Shown: positions 32,737 to 41,939, counted from the stretch's first letter. The stretch: DNA of 64,000 nt from JAJFKX01 sp965230265 (GCA_965230265.1 OZ245999.1:620001-684000), one strand, 5' to 3'. Numbers and translations: made by a program. Notes: generated from the letters alone by a model not told the origin.

Positions 32737-33830
32737 TAGTGTCCGCCCTCCGTCTGCTGGGGCAACTCCCATAGCGCTCGTTCACGTTGCTCTGCCAGAT
32801 CGTGCGGTAATTCTTCAAACATATAATCAAACATACTTTCAATGTTGGGCATGCCAGTGCTCAGGTACTCCTCGACGGCTTCATTCACCTGTTCAGCACA
32901 GCGTGCTTCCAGTTGCGCCTCTTGTTCATCGTTCCAGGCATTATTGGCAGTCAGATAAGCCCGCAGGCGTTTAATGGGCTCACGTTCCCAAGCGGCATCG
33001 ACCTGCTCCTGATCACGATAACGACGAGCATCATCTGCGGTGGTATGGTCGCTTAGGCGGTAAGTCATCATTTCAATCACCGATGCACCCTGGCCACTGC
33101 GCGCACGCTCCAGCGCTTTGTCCATGGCCCAATGGCAGGCAATAATGTCGTTGCCATCCACTTGAATACTTGGCAGGCCACCGGCAATGCCTTTTTGGGC
33201 CAGTGTTTTGGCGGTGTTCTGCTTGGCACGTGGTACCGAGATCGCCCATTGGTTATTCATAATGATCAGCACCAACGGCAATGTGTAAGCGCTGGCTGCA
33301 TTGATGGCTTCTAGAAAATCGCCTTTGGAACTACCACCATCACCAACAACGCTGACAGCGACGCGTGGCTCGTTGCGCAATTGATAGGCCATTGCTGCAC
33401 CGGCAGCGTGCAGGCACTGGGTAGCAATCGGTACGCACCAGGCAAAATCATGTTTGGGTCCGGCAAAGTCATTGCCGCGTTCGTCACCCCCCCAGTAATT
33501 GAGGATGTCAGACATTTTGACACCGCGATACATTTGCGCAGCATACTCGCGATACATGGGTGCGAAGCAGTCCTCATGCCGCATGGCCGCGCCAATGGCC
33601 AGGTGCGCTGCCTCATGTCCCAGGCACGATGCATAGGTGCCCAGCTTGCCGGTACGCTGCAACGCGACGGCTTTTTTATCAAAAGTGCGCACCAGCGTCA
33701 TTAGCCGATACAGTTCGCTAAGTTTGTCAAAATCCTCGGCCAGACGTGGATGCTGGTCACCAACAAGCTGACCTTGTTCATCCAGGAACTGGAAATAATC
33801 TATCTTGAAATTGGCAATGGTTGCCGACAT
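32736..33830 (-). CDS. 2-oxoacid dehydrogenase E1 component, alpha subunit
   Basis: The 364-residue E1alpha carries the TPP motif GDG...NN: 'VVGDGGSSKGDFLEAIN' and 'LIIMNNQWAIS'. The conserved loop corresponding to the phosphorylation loop reads 'YRLSDHTTADDARRYR'. It is the first gene of E1alpha-E1beta-E2, all overlapping by 1-4 bp, transcribed away from kynA with a gap of 113 bp. The family is branched-chain 2-oxoacid or pyruvate dehydrogenase; proximity to amino-acid catabolism genes makes the branched-chain option attractive but does not prove it. Confidence 0.94.
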   Translation of the reverse strand: MSATIANFKIDYFQFLDEQGQLVGDQHPRLAEDFDKLSELYRLMTLVRTFDKKAVALQRTGKLGTYASCLGHEAAHLAIGAAMRHEDCFAPMYREYAAQMYRGVKMSDILNYWGGDERGNDFAGPKHDFAWCVPIATQCLHAAGAAMAYQLRNEPRVAVSVVGDGGSSKGDFLEAINAASAYTLPLVLIIMNNQWAISVPRAKQNTAKTLAQKGIAGGLPSIQVDGNDIIACHWAMDKALERARSGQGASVIEMMTYRLSDHTTADDARRYRDQEQVDAAWEREPIKRLRAYLTANNAWNDEQEAQLEARCAEQVNEAVEEYLSTGMPNIESMFDYMFEELPHDLAEQRERALWELPQQTEGGH

Positions 33831-33943
33831 GCAATCATCCTCGGTTATTCTATGTCACAGGCCATTACCAAAGCAGTGGCCAAAAGAGCCGACTATTATA
33901 ACCATTTGGACGTGATCGATTAAAGCCAAGGAACTGTTGATTT

Positions 33944-34792
33944 ATGCAAAAACGCCCTTTAGAAGCAGGTATTCATCGTGAACTCAGTCAACAGCTGAGC
34001 TATTGCTCATATTTGTCTTTGGACAAGGTGCTGGACGCGCAACAGCCGTTGAGTGATCCAGCACACCACGATGAGATGCTATTCATCATCCAGCATCAGA
34101 CTGCAGAGTTGTGGTTTAAGCTCATTATTCATGAGTTACGCGCAGCATTGCAGCATTTGGCCAATGATAATTCAGGCGCCTGCGAAAAAAATCTGGCCAG
34201 GGTGCGGCAGGTGCAGCGGCAGTTATATGAACAATGGGGTGTATTAAGTACTTTAACGCCGGCTGAGTATGCTGAGTTTCGGCACGTATTGGGCCGGGCT
34301 TCTGGTTTTCAGTCCCCCCAGTATCGTCTGCTGGAGTTTTTGCTGGGCAATAAAAACCGGGAACTATTGACGGTATTCAAACACGATCAGAAAACCACAG
34401 AAACTTTACAACAGGCTTTGGATCAACGCAGTTTGTACGATGAGTTTTTGGCCTTTCTGGCACGCCAGGGGCATGCTATACCGCAAACCGCATTGAAACG
34501 CGATTTTAGTGAACCCTATGAAGAAGATGCAGCAGTCAGGGCCTGTATTCTGGAGATATATCAAACCCCTCAGGAATACTGGACTGAATATGCGCTGTGT
34601 GAGCGTTTAATTGATGTGGAAGAGTCTTTCCAATTATGGCGTTTTCGGCATATGAAAACCGTAGAGCGGATTATTGGTTATAAGCCAGGAACCGGTGGCT
34701 CATCGGGTGTGGGCTTTTTGAAGCAGGCACTGGAGCTGACTTTTTTCCCGGAGTTGTGGACGGTACGTAGTGAGATCGGTTTGCCACCCTAA
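33944..34792 (+). CDS. kynA: Tryptophan 2,3-dioxygenase
   Basis: KynA is the heme enzyme that opens the indole ring of L-tryptophan to N-formylkynurenine, the first step of the kynurenine pathway. The 282-residue protein has the family motifs 'LSYCSYLSLDKVLDAQ', 'DEMLFIIQHQTAELWFKL' (with the substrate-side His), 'GRASGFQSPQYRLLEFLLGN', 'WRFRHMKTVERIIG' (heme-ligand His) and 'GTGGSSGVGFLK'. AAGGAA lies about 11 nt before the ATG. kynB and kynU are not in the window. It sits next to the tyrosine-catabolism cluster but is separated from it by the divergent MarR regulator. Confidence 0.97.
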   Translation: MQKRPLEAGIHRELSQQLSYCSYLSLDKVLDAQQPLSDPAHHDEMLFIIQHQTAELWFKLIIHELRAALQHLANDNSGACEKNLARVRQVQRQLYEQWGVLSTLTPAEYAEFRHVLGRASGFQSPQYRLLEFLLGNKNRELLTVFKHDQKTTETLQQALDQRSLYDEFLAFLARQGHAIPQTALKRDFSEPYEEDAAVRACILEIYQTPQEYWTEYALCERLIDVEESFQLWRFRHMKTVERIIGYKPGTGGSSGVGFLKQALELTFFPELWTVRSEIGLPP

Positions 34793-34954
34793 AACCAAAT
34801 CCACAAACCACATTGAATTTTATCGTTTATTAAGTATTTCGAGGACGAGCTTGGTGGCTGGTTAACCCAAATTCCACTGAGGGTGGGCAAACTAAGGATC
34901 GATGTTATTCATAACGACTAATAAGCTTTAGAAGTGATTATCATTGCGCACTAT

Positions 34955-35443
34955 TCATTGGTTATTTTCTAATAACTTGTCATCCAGTTTATCCAGCAAC
35001 TGGTATAGCTGGCGGATTTCCTGGCGCTGCAGTTTGCTCAACAATTGGCGCTCATAGTCCAATGCGCGCGGCGCGACAGCATCATGCAGGTGTCGGCCCT
35101 GATTGCTTAATTGCAACAAGCGCTGGCGACGATCCTGGTTGTTTTCGTGTCGCTCCAGCAAATTTTTGTCACACAAAGAGTGCACAGCACGATGCAAAGC
35201 CACTTTGTCCATTGCAGTGTGTGTTACCAGCTCGCTGGCATTGCTGTTGGGATAGCGTGCAACCACAGCCATAACCCGCCATTCGGCAATGCTCAAACCA
35301 TATTGCTTCTGGTAGCCGACGGCTATACCACGACTGATCTGATTACTTAACCGCGATAACCGGTAAGGCAGGAAGTGCTCCAGGTCCAATGGATCGACAT
35401 GTTCATCGACGGGTTTGGCGGAATGCAGAAAAGTATCGTCCAT
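34955..35443 (-). CDS. MarR-family regulator, probable repressor of the tyrosine-catabolism genes
   Basis: A 162-residue MarR-type winged-helix protein: 'FLPYRLSRLSNQISRGIA', 'YGLSIAEWRVMAVVAR', the recognition region 'NASELVTHTAMDKVALHRAV' and the wing 'NNQDRRQRLLQLS'. It is divergent from hppD-hmgA-fahA-maiA, with a perfect palindrome 12 bp upstream of its own ATG. By analogy to HmgR/HpaR-like regulators it likely represses both itself and the pathway until an aromatic intermediate binds; that is inferred from position. Confidence 0.9.
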   Translation of the reverse strand: MDDTFLHSAKPVDEHVDPLDLEHFLPYRLSRLSNQISRGIAVGYQKQYGLSIAEWRVMAVVARYPNSNASELVTHTAMDKVALHRAVHSLCDKNLLERHENNQDRRQRLLQLSNQGRHLHDAVAPRALDYERQLLSKLQRQEIRQLYQLLDKLDDKLLENNQ

Positions 35444-35454
35444 TTTGGCTTGCC

Positions 35455-35476
35455 AATAGTTACATCTGTAACTATT
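35455..35476. promoter_or_regulatory. Operator-like perfect palindrome between the MarR gene and hppD
   Basis: AATAGTTACA (35455-35464), a TC spacer and TGTAACTATT (35467-35476) form a perfect 10+2+10 inverted repeat. It lies 12 bp upstream of the MarR start and 88 bp upstream of hppD. Size, symmetry and placement are what a MarR dimer operator would have. Confidence 0.75.
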
Positions 35477-35563
35477 ATGAGTATTCTACGTCGGCCTGCA
35501 AGTCCGGGTTTTGAAGTGACTTTGCGGCTGATTATTTTGATTCAGGTAAAACGGAGATTATCC

Positions 35564-36649
35564 ATGTCAGCAGCGGCCCCTTCCCAACAGCAGCAAACAG
35601 ACAACACCGAGCGCGAAAACCCATTGGGCGTCAGTGGTTTTGAGTTTGTTGAATTTGCTGCACCCGATGCCAGCTTGCTACACCGTTTGTTTGCCCGGAT
35701 GGGTTTCACGGCAGTAGCGCGTCATAAGAATCAAGCGATTACCTTGTATCGGCAGGGCACGATCAATTTTCTGGTGAATGAGCAACCCGAATCATTTGCG
35801 GCTGGCTTTACTGCTGAGCATGGACCCTGTGTTACTGGTTTTGCTCTGCGAGTCAAAGATGCTCAGGATGCCTATGTACAACTGCTGGAAAAAGGTGCGC
35901 AGGAGCACACGGCAATTAATGAGGCGCCGGTGGATTTTCCCTGCGTGGAAGGCATTGGTGGTAGTTGCCTGTACTTATGTGATCATCGTATGGGCGATGT
36001 ATTTGCCCGGTCTTTCGAGTATCTGGATGGTGTGGATAAGAACCCCCAAGGTTTTGGATTGACCTTTATTGACCATCTGACGCATAACGTGATCAATGGC
36101 AATATGGATGAGTGGGCAGATTTTTATGCACGCTTGTTTAATTTCTTCGAGGTTAAATACTTTGATATCAAAGGCCAGCAAACTGGTTTGCGTTCACGCG
36201 CAATGACGGCACCGGATGGCTGTATCAGCATACCGATTAATGAATCTTCTGACCCGCGGTCGCAAATTAACGAATACATCGATGAATACAATGGGGAAGG
36301 TGTGCAGCATATCGCCTTATATACCGAAGATATTTACAGCACCATTGAAGCGATGCACGCGCAGGAAGTTAAATTTCTAGATACCCCAGATACTTATTAT
36401 GAGGTGATTGATCATCGCATTCCTGATCATGGTGAGGACGTTCAACGGATGCGCAAGAACCGTATTTTGATTGATGCTGAAATTAATGATCAGAGCAAGC
36501 AGCTGCTGCAGATATTTACCGAGACCAATATTGGTCCGGTATTCTTCGAAGTGATTCAACGCAAAGGCAACGAGGGTTTTGGTGAAGGCAATTTCCAGGC
36601 GTTGTTTGAAGCGATAGAGCGCGACCAGCAAAAACGCGGAGTACTGTAA
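35564..36649 (+). CDS. hppD: 4-hydroxyphenylpyruvate dioxygenase
   Basis: HPPD converts 4-hydroxyphenylpyruvate to homogentisate, the committed step of tyrosine degradation. The 361-residue protein has two VOC domains; the Fe(II) ligands of the C-terminal one are His in 'FIDHLTHNV', His in 'GVQHIAL' and Glu in 'VFFEVIQRKG'. The ATG at 35564 has GGAGA 8 nt upstream; the preceding in-frame codons run through the operator and the MarR gene and are rejected. The N-terminus carries about 20 extra polar residues, including a Gln run. It is the first gene of the catabolic operon, 3 bp before hmgA. Confidence 0.97.
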   Translation: MSAAAPSQQQQTDNTERENPLGVSGFEFVEFAAPDASLLHRLFARMGFTAVARHKNQAITLYRQGTINFLVNEQPESFAAGFTAEHGPCVTGFALRVKDAQDAYVQLLEKGAQEHTAINEAPVDFPCVEGIGGSCLYLCDHRMGDVFARSFEYLDGVDKNPQGFGLTFIDHLTHNVINGNMDEWADFYARLFNFFEVKYFDIKGQQTGLRSRAMTAPDGCISIPINESSDPRSQINEYIDEYNGEGVQHIALYTEDIYSTIEAMHAQEVKFLDTPDTYYEVIDHRIPDHGEDVQRMRKNRILIDAEINDQSKQLLQIFTETNIGPVFFEVIQRKGNEGFGEGNFQALFEAIERDQQKRGVL

Positions 36650-36652
36650 AAC

Positions 36653-37783
36653 ATGGCCAAACACTGGATACCAACCCGTCGCGTTGAGGGCCAGACTGGC
36701 CGTCAGGCGCATTGCAACCTGCCAGCGGGCACTGTTGAGCGTGAACTGGGTAAGGAAGGTTTTTTTGGTCCAGCCACGCACATGTATCATCCGCGCCCAC
36801 CAACGGCCTGGGTTAAGTTTGAAGGTCCACTATCACCACGGGCCTTCGATGCCAACGAGTTAAGTGACCTGGGCCCATCACCCTGGCAGGCCGCACAATT
36901 GCTTGGTAACAACAGTGTGCAAGTGCGGTTTTGGCGTTGCTCACAAAGTATGGACCACCTGGTGCGCAATGCCGATGGTGACGAATTGCTGTTTCTGCAT
37001 CGCGGTGATGCTGAATTGTTTTGTGATTATGGTCACCTTAGTTTGAAGCAGGGCGATTATTTGATGCTGCCGCGCAGTACCATGTGGCGCCTGGAAGTCA
37101 GTTCTCCGGTTGAGTTGCTATTGATTGAAGCCACCAACAGCAGTTATATGCTGCCCGATAAAGGACTGGTCGGGCCACATGCGATTTTCGATCCGGCTAT
37201 TTTGGATGTGCCGGGCTTAAATGAAGCTTTTAAATCTCAGCGTGATGATGAAACCCGGGTATTGGTTAAACGTCTGGGTGAGTTGACCACCATCACCTAT
37301 CCACATAACCCGCTGGATGCGGTTGGCTGGCATGGCGATTTAATGCCAGTCAGACTCAACTGGCGGGATATCCGGCCCTTGATGAGCCACCGCTATCACT
37401 TACCACCATCAGCACACACCACTTTTTTGGCCAATCGGTTCGTGGTTTGTACTTTTGTGCCACGTCCATTTGAAACCGATCCGGACGCGATCAAGGTCCC
37501 GTTTTTTCACAACAATGATGACTTTGATGAAGTGATTTTTTATCACGAGGGTGAGTTTTTCTCACGTGACAATATTCACCCAGGCATGATTACCTGGCAC
37601 CCTTGTGGTTTCACTCATGGGCCGCACCCCAAAGCATTGAATAATATGCTTAAGCAAACTGCTGAAGGTACCAATGAAGTGGCAGTAATGATTGATACCA
37701 GAGATGCATTAATTGCGACAGACACCGCCCATGGCGTGGAGTGGAGTGGTTATGCACAATCCTGGCAGCACCCTGAAAAATAA
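36653..37783 (+). CDS. hmgA: Homogentisate 1,2-dioxygenase
   Basis: HmgA cleaves the aromatic ring of homogentisate to maleylacetoacetate. The 376-residue protein belongs to the cupin-like HGD family, in the shorter branch (the Pseudomonas and human forms are about 430-445). Iron-site segments are 'DEVIFYHEGEFFSRD' (Glu ligand) and 'TWHPCGFTHGPHPK' (His ligands). The N-terminal domain has 'LFLHRGDAELFCDYG' and 'GDYLMLPRSTMWRL'. It starts 3 bp after hppD. Confidence 0.95.
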   Translation: MAKHWIPTRRVEGQTGRQAHCNLPAGTVERELGKEGFFGPATHMYHPRPPTAWVKFEGPLSPRAFDANELSDLGPSPWQAAQLLGNNSVQVRFWRCSQSMDHLVRNADGDELLFLHRGDAELFCDYGHLSLKQGDYLMLPRSTMWRLEVSSPVELLLIEATNSSYMLPDKGLVGPHAIFDPAILDVPGLNEAFKSQRDDETRVLVKRLGELTTITYPHNPLDAVGWHGDLMPVRLNWRDIRPLMSHRYHLPPSAHTTFLANRFVVCTFVPRPFETDPDAIKVPFFHNNDDFDEVIFYHEGEFFSRDNIHPGMITWHPCGFTHGPHPKALNNMLKQTAEGTNEVAVMIDTRDALIATDTAHGVEWSGYAQSWQHPEK

Positions 37784-37837
37784 GATGGGTATGCAGGCAA
37801 ATATAGACTAACCAAACCAGTGGACAAATAATTAGTT

Positions 37838-38824
37838 ATGAAATTAGCATCATTAAAACAAGGTGGTCGTGACGGTACACTTATTGTCGTCAGCCGTAAC
37901 TTAGAAAACTATGTCATTCCCACAGACATTGCTGCCACCATGCAGCAGGCATTGGATGACTGGGGCAATATTGCGCCGCGTCTAAATGCGCTGTCAGAGC
38001 AGCTTAATGCGGGGCAAATTCGTGATGTAATGCCATTGGATACCACTAAGCTGGCTTCGCCATTGCCGCGTGCCTATGAATTTTTGGATGGCAGTGCCTA
38101 TTTGCCACATGTAGAGCGGGTGCGTAAAGCACGCAATGCGGAAGTGCCAGAGAGCTTTTATACCGATCCATTAATGTATCAGGCCACATCTGCAGGTTTT
38201 ATTGGCCCCACCGATGATGTGCCTGTGCCTGACGAAAAATACGGCATTGATTTAGAAGCTGAAGTAGTGGTTGTTACCACTGATGTACCAATGGCTGTCG
38301 ATGCTGAGCAAGCTGGTGATTGTATTCAGCTAATAGGTCTGGTCAACGATGTATCGTTACGCAACTTGATTCCGGGCGAGCTGGCCAAGGGCTTTGGTTT
38401 TTTACAATCCAAGCCGCGCTCGGCACTGTCACCGGTGTTTGTCACGCCTGACGAGCTGGGTGATGCTTGGCAAGCCTATAAAATCAATCTGCCACTGGTT
38501 TCGCATTTAAATGACGAACTGTTTGGCGAACCGGAGGCGGGCGTGGATATGCAGTTCAACTTTGGTGAACTGGTGGCGCATGCCGCCAAAACACGTCCAT
38601 TGGCGGCAGGGACCATTGTCGGTTCCGGCACAGTTGCCAATCAGGACACTTCATTGGGTGCATCATGTTTGGCTGAAAAGCGCATGCTGGAAATTATTGC
38701 TGATGGCAAACCCAGCACACCATTCATGAGCTTTGGAGATCGCGTACGCATCGAAATGCTGGACAAAGATGGAACCAGCATTTTTGGTGCCATTGAACAA
38801 ACCATGGTGCAGCAGTCAAGCTGA
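37838..38824 (+). CDS. fahA: Fumarylacetoacetate hydrolase family protein (fumarylacetoacetase)
   Basis: The 328-residue FAH-fold enzyme should hydrolyse fumarylacetoacetate to fumarate and acetoacetate, the last step of the pathway. Metal-site landmarks include 'YGIDLEAEVVVVTTDVP', 'LVNDVSLRNLIPGEL', 'KPRSALSPVFVTPDEL' and 'GTIVGSGTVANQD'. It lies 54 bp after hmgA and its stop overlaps the maiA start by one base (TGATG). Assignment to the fumarylacetoacetate substrate rests on operon context; the superfamily also holds other hydrolases. Confidence 0.93.
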   Translation: MKLASLKQGGRDGTLIVVSRNLENYVIPTDIAATMQQALDDWGNIAPRLNALSEQLNAGQIRDVMPLDTTKLASPLPRAYEFLDGSAYLPHVERVRKARNAEVPESFYTDPLMYQATSAGFIGPTDDVPVPDEKYGIDLEAEVVVVTTDVPMAVDAEQAGDCIQLIGLVNDVSLRNLIPGELAKGFGFLQSKPRSALSPVFVTPDELGDAWQAYKINLPLVSHLNDELFGEPEAGVDMQFNFGELVAHAAKTRPLAAGTIVGSGTVANQDTSLGASCLAEKRMLEIIADGKPSTPFMSFGDRVRIEMLDKDGTSIFGAIEQTMVQQSS

Positions 38825-39480
38825 TGGCTGAACTGCTGTTGTATGATTATTGGCGTAGCTCGGCGGCGTACCGGGTGCGAATTGCGCTGAATATTAAAAA
38901 ACTCTCTTACCAGCAGCGCAGCATTCATCTGGTACGAGGCGGCGGAGAGCAGCGACAACCGACCTATACGGCACTGAACCCTCAGCAGCTGGTACCGACC
39001 TTATTGCATGGGGACCTGGTGCTGACCCAATCAATGGCGATTATTGAATATTTGGACGATGCGTTTCCCGAGTCATCGGTGCTGCCTGCTGAACCTGTTC
39101 AACGCGCCCAGTGCCGAGCGCTGGCACAAGTGGTCGGGTGTGATATTCACCCACTGAATAACCTACGGGTGTTGCAGTATCTTAGCGGCCCGCTGGAGGT
39201 GGATGATACTCAAAAAATGGATTGGTATCGTCATTGGGTGGCGCAAGGTTTTGCTGCATTTGAAGCATTATTAACCCGCTATGGCAGTACCCGTGATTTT
39301 TGCCTGGGAATGCAACCAACACTGGCTGATTGTTGTCTGTTGCCACAGGTTTATAATGCCATACGGTTTGATTGCGATTTAACGCCTTATCCATTGATTC
39401 GGCAGATTGCAGAAGCCAGTAAACAGCACCCGGCGTTTATTCAGGCCTACCCGGATAACCAGCCCGATGCTGATCATTGA
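38824..39480 (+). CDS. maiA: Maleylacetoacetate isomerase (zeta-class GST fold)
   Basis: The 218-residue enzyme isomerises maleylacetoacetate to fumarylacetoacetate using glutathione. It has the zeta-class signature 'YWRSSAAYRVRIALN' at the N-terminus, then 'LNPQQLVPTLLHGDLVLTQS', 'AIIEYLDDAFPES' and the helical domain motif 'GCDIHPLNNLRVLQYL'. It completes hppD-hmgA-fahA-maiA, one base overlapping fahA. Confidence 0.95.
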   Translation: MAELLLYDYWRSSAAYRVRIALNIKKLSYQQRSIHLVRGGGEQRQPTYTALNPQQLVPTLLHGDLVLTQSMAIIEYLDDAFPESSVLPAEPVQRAQCRALAQVVGCDIHPLNNLRVLQYLSGPLEVDDTQKMDWYRHWVAQGFAAFEALLTRYGSTRDFCLGMQPTLADCCLLPQVYNAIRFDCDLTPYPLIRQIAEASKQHPAFIQAYPDNQPDADH

Positions 39481-39513
39481 ATCGTTTATACCATGCAGAG
39501 CTATGTGAAAAGT

Positions 39514-39888
39514 ATGAAAGCCATTGCATTAATTTTTAGTTTGCTGTTATTGACAGCCTGTGCCAGCAATACCCCCACTGACCCGGTATTATTCGACCGT
39601 GCTGAAGCAGCCATTGAACGCGCTACCGAAGCGGGCGCTGAGGAACATGCACCTGTAGAATTACGCTTTGCCATGGAGCGCTTGCGGTATGCCAAAGATG
39701 TTGCGCTGGCAAGCGAAGATTATGAGCTGGCTGCGTGGCGTGCCCAGGAAGCTGAATTGAATGCTGAACTGGCTTACGTTAAAACCCAGGCAGAAATCGC
39801 CCGTGCTGAAGAAGATGAAGCATTGCGCAATGTTGAACGGGTGCAAGAAGATATACGAGTAGAGTTTGGCGAGGAGGCTTTGCAATGA
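39514..39888 (+). CDS. DUF4398 lipoprotein
   Basis: A 124-residue lipoprotein precursor: 'MKAIALIFSLLLLTAC' then ASNTPTDP, followed by a helical, acidic DUF4398-type region ('VELRFAMERLRYAKDVALA', 'AAWRAQEAELNAELAYVKTQ'). The ATG at 39514 begins directly at the signal peptide; GTG 39505 and ATG 39493 are in-frame alternatives. It overlaps the OmpA-family gene by 4 bp (ATGA). The pair DUF4398 plus DUF4398-OmpA is common in proteobacteria; a role in the cell envelope is likely, details unknown. Confidence 0.88.
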   Translation: MKAIALIFSLLLLTACASNTPTDPVLFDRAEAAIERATEAGAEEHAPVELRFAMERLRYAKDVALASEDYELAAWRAQEAELNAELAYVKTQAEIARAEEDEALRNVERVQEDIRVEFGEEALQ

Positions 39889-40874
39889 AGCGTAAGCTGA
39901 CAGGTTTTTTTCTGATTATCAGTCTGGTATTCATCACTGCTTGCAGCACCCAACCGAAACGGGATTTAGCATTAGAGCGTTTGCAAGATGAATTGCAAAT
40001 GCTGAAAAGTACTACAGACGCTTCTCGTCTGGCACCGCTTGCGATCAGTGATGCTGAACGGGCAGTGGCTCGTTTACAAACCGCCAAAGGCAATCAGGAT
40101 TACCGCAATCATTTGGCTTATATGGCTGAACGTCGCATTGACTTGATCCGTGCAGAGGTCCGTCGTCAGGAAGCCGAACGTCATACTGCTGAATTGAACC
40201 AGCAGCATTCACAACTATTGGTAAGAATCAGCCGTTTGCAGGCTGAGCAGGCCCGCAGAGAAGCCGAGCAGGCCCGTATCCTCAGTGCTGCTCGTGCTGA
40301 AGAAACTGCGCGTGCACAACGTGCTGCCGCTGCCGCCCGTGAAAACGAACTGTCCGCTGCCGAGCGCGCCAGCCGTGCTCAGCAGGAAGCCGACCAGGCC
40401 CGCCGACTTGCTGACGCGCAAGCCGAGGAAGCTTCACTGGCCCGCCGTGAAGCGCAATTGGCGACAGAACAGGCTGAGTCCTTGCGTCGTCGTTTGGAAC
40501 ATATGCAGCTGCGCGAAACCGATAGAGGTGTAGTGATTACGCTGGGTGATGTGTTGTTTGAAACCGGTGAGTCTGAGCTAAAACCAGATGCTGCTGACAA
40601 TGTTCGTGACGTGGTCGAATTATTGACCACTGAAGCCGATAAACGCATCCGAATTGAAGGGCATACCGATTCCCAGGGCAATGCGGATTTCAACCAGCGT
40701 TTGTCCGAATTGCGTGCTGAATCGGTTGAGCAGGCCCTGGTGGCTGAGGGGATTGATCCGGCCAGAATTACCGTGGTTGGCCAGGGGGAGGATTTTCCCA
40801 TTGCCAGCAATGATAGCGAAGAAGGCCGCAGCAAAAACCGCCGTGTGGATGTTATTTTACTTGACGATGAGTAA
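39885..40874 (+). CDS. OmpA-family peptidoglycan-binding lipoprotein with DUF4398 and coiled coil
   Basis: A 329-residue lipoprotein (lipobox 'FITAC'). Order: DUF4398-like helical segment (about 25-90), a long Ala/Glu/Arg-rich coiled coil (about 95-205, e.g. 'EQARREAEQARILSAARAEE'), and a C-terminal OmpA/MotB peptidoglycan-binding domain ('LFETGESELKPDA', 'IRIEGHTDSQGNADFNQRLS', 'GRSKNRRVDVILL'). GGAGG lies 8 nt upstream of the ATG. It probably tethers the outer membrane to the wall together with the preceding small lipoprotein. Confidence 0.93.
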   Translation: MKRKLTGFFLIISLVFITACSTQPKRDLALERLQDELQMLKSTTDASRLAPLAISDAERAVARLQTAKGNQDYRNHLAYMAERRIDLIRAEVRRQEAERHTAELNQQHSQLLVRISRLQAEQARREAEQARILSAARAEETARAQRAAAAARENELSAAERASRAQQEADQARRLADAQAEEASLARREAQLATEQAESLRRRLEHMQLRETDRGVVITLGDVLFETGESELKPDAADNVRDVVELLTTEADKRIRIEGHTDSQGNADFNQRLSELRAESVEQALVAEGIDPARITVVGQGEDFPIASNDSEEGRSKNRRVDVILLDDE

Positions 40875-40973
40875 CATGCATGAGTAACGGCTGATTGCAT
40901 TTGTGTTTTTTGGATCGATCCGTATAACGTCGAGAAACACTTCAACGACTGCCGATAAAGTCCATTTCGTCAA

Positions 40974-41939
40974 TCACGTTTTGGGTACAAAATAGCAGGT
41001 GGCAAACCACTGGTTTGCATCGCTCCAGTACTGTTTTAATTCCAGACCGGCTTTAGCAGCCATAGCACTAAAGCCTTCCAGTGTGTATTTGTGCGAGTTT
41101 TCGGTATGAATGCTTGCGCCTGCAGCGAATTCGAATGTTTGCCCACCCAGTGATATGGTTTGTTGCTGTTTGCTGACCAGGTGCATTTCTACTCGCTGAT
41201 GCTGGCTATTAAAGCGCGCCTGATGCGCCCATAACGTCAAATCAAAATCAGCACCCAGCTCATTGTTCATGCGTGCCAACAGGTTCTTATTAAAAGCTGC
41301 AGTGACTCCGGCTGCGTCGTCGTAGGCTGGGATCAAAACATCCATGGGCTTCATTAAATCGATTCCAATTAACAATCCACCGCTTATCTCAGGTAGAAAC
41401 TTGCTGGCAATTTTCTGGATACGCTGCAAAAAGTGTTGTGCCTGATTCAGAGTAAAGTTACCAATGGTCGAACCTGGGAAATACACCACCCGCGTTTTAC
41501 AACCCTGACAGATATCCAAATCCGTGGGGGAAATCGGTTGGGTGTAATCAGCCTGTATGGGATGAATAAGCAAATTAGGAAATTGTCGACGCAGATGCGC
41601 GGCAGAAATATCCAGGGCAGCGGCAGAAATTTCAATCGGTGAATAGGCCGTGGGTTGTTCCAGGCTGTCGAGCAGGTGGCTGGTTTTTACACCAGCGCCG
41701 GAGCCAAATTCGATCACATGTGCTTGTGGCCCTATACAGCGGGAAATTTCCGGCAAGTGGTCATCCAGAATTTTTAAATCAGTACGGGTAACGTAATATT
41801 CCGGTGTGACACAAATGGCTTCAAACAGTACTGAACCGAGTTCATCATAAAGGTATTTGCTGGATATTTCGGGTTCTGGTTTTGCCAGACCGATTAATAC
41901 ATCTTGTAAAAAAGAATTGTTGTCACTGTGATCAGCCAC
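40974..41939 (-). CDS. egtD: L-histidine N-alpha-methyltransferase
   Basis: EgtD trimethylates histidine to hercynine with S-adenosylmethionine, the first step of ergothioneine synthesis. The 321-residue protein shows 'SSKYLYDELGSVLFEAICV', 'TPEYYVTRTDLKIL', the SAM site 'VIEFGSGAGVKTSHLL', 'VYFPGSTIGNFTLNQAQ' and 'GIDLMKPMDVLIPAYDDAAG'. It lies 78 bp downstream of egtB on the same strand, so both form a minimal ergothioneine operon. Confidence 0.96.
   Translation of the reverse strand: MADHSDNNSFLQDVLIGLAKPEPEISSKYLYDELGSVLFEAICVTPEYYVTRTDLKILDDHLPEISRCIGPQAHVIEFGSGAGVKTSHLLDSLEQPTAYSPIEISAAALDISAAHLRRQFPNLLIHPIQADYTQPISPTDLDICQGCKTRVVYFPGSTIGNFTLNQAQHFLQRIQKIASKFLPEISGGLLIGIDLMKPMDVLIPAYDDAAGVTAAFNKNLLARMNNELGADFDLTLWAHQARFNSQHQRVEMHLVSKQQQTISLGGQTFEFAAGASIHTENSHKYTLEGFSAMAAKAGLELKQYWSDANQWFATCYFVPKT

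Noticed and set aside
34935..34946. TGATTATCATTG, similar to half a Fur box, downstream of the MarR gene
   Set aside because: Only one half matches and it lies between two gene ends (kynA and the MarR gene), where no promoter is expected.
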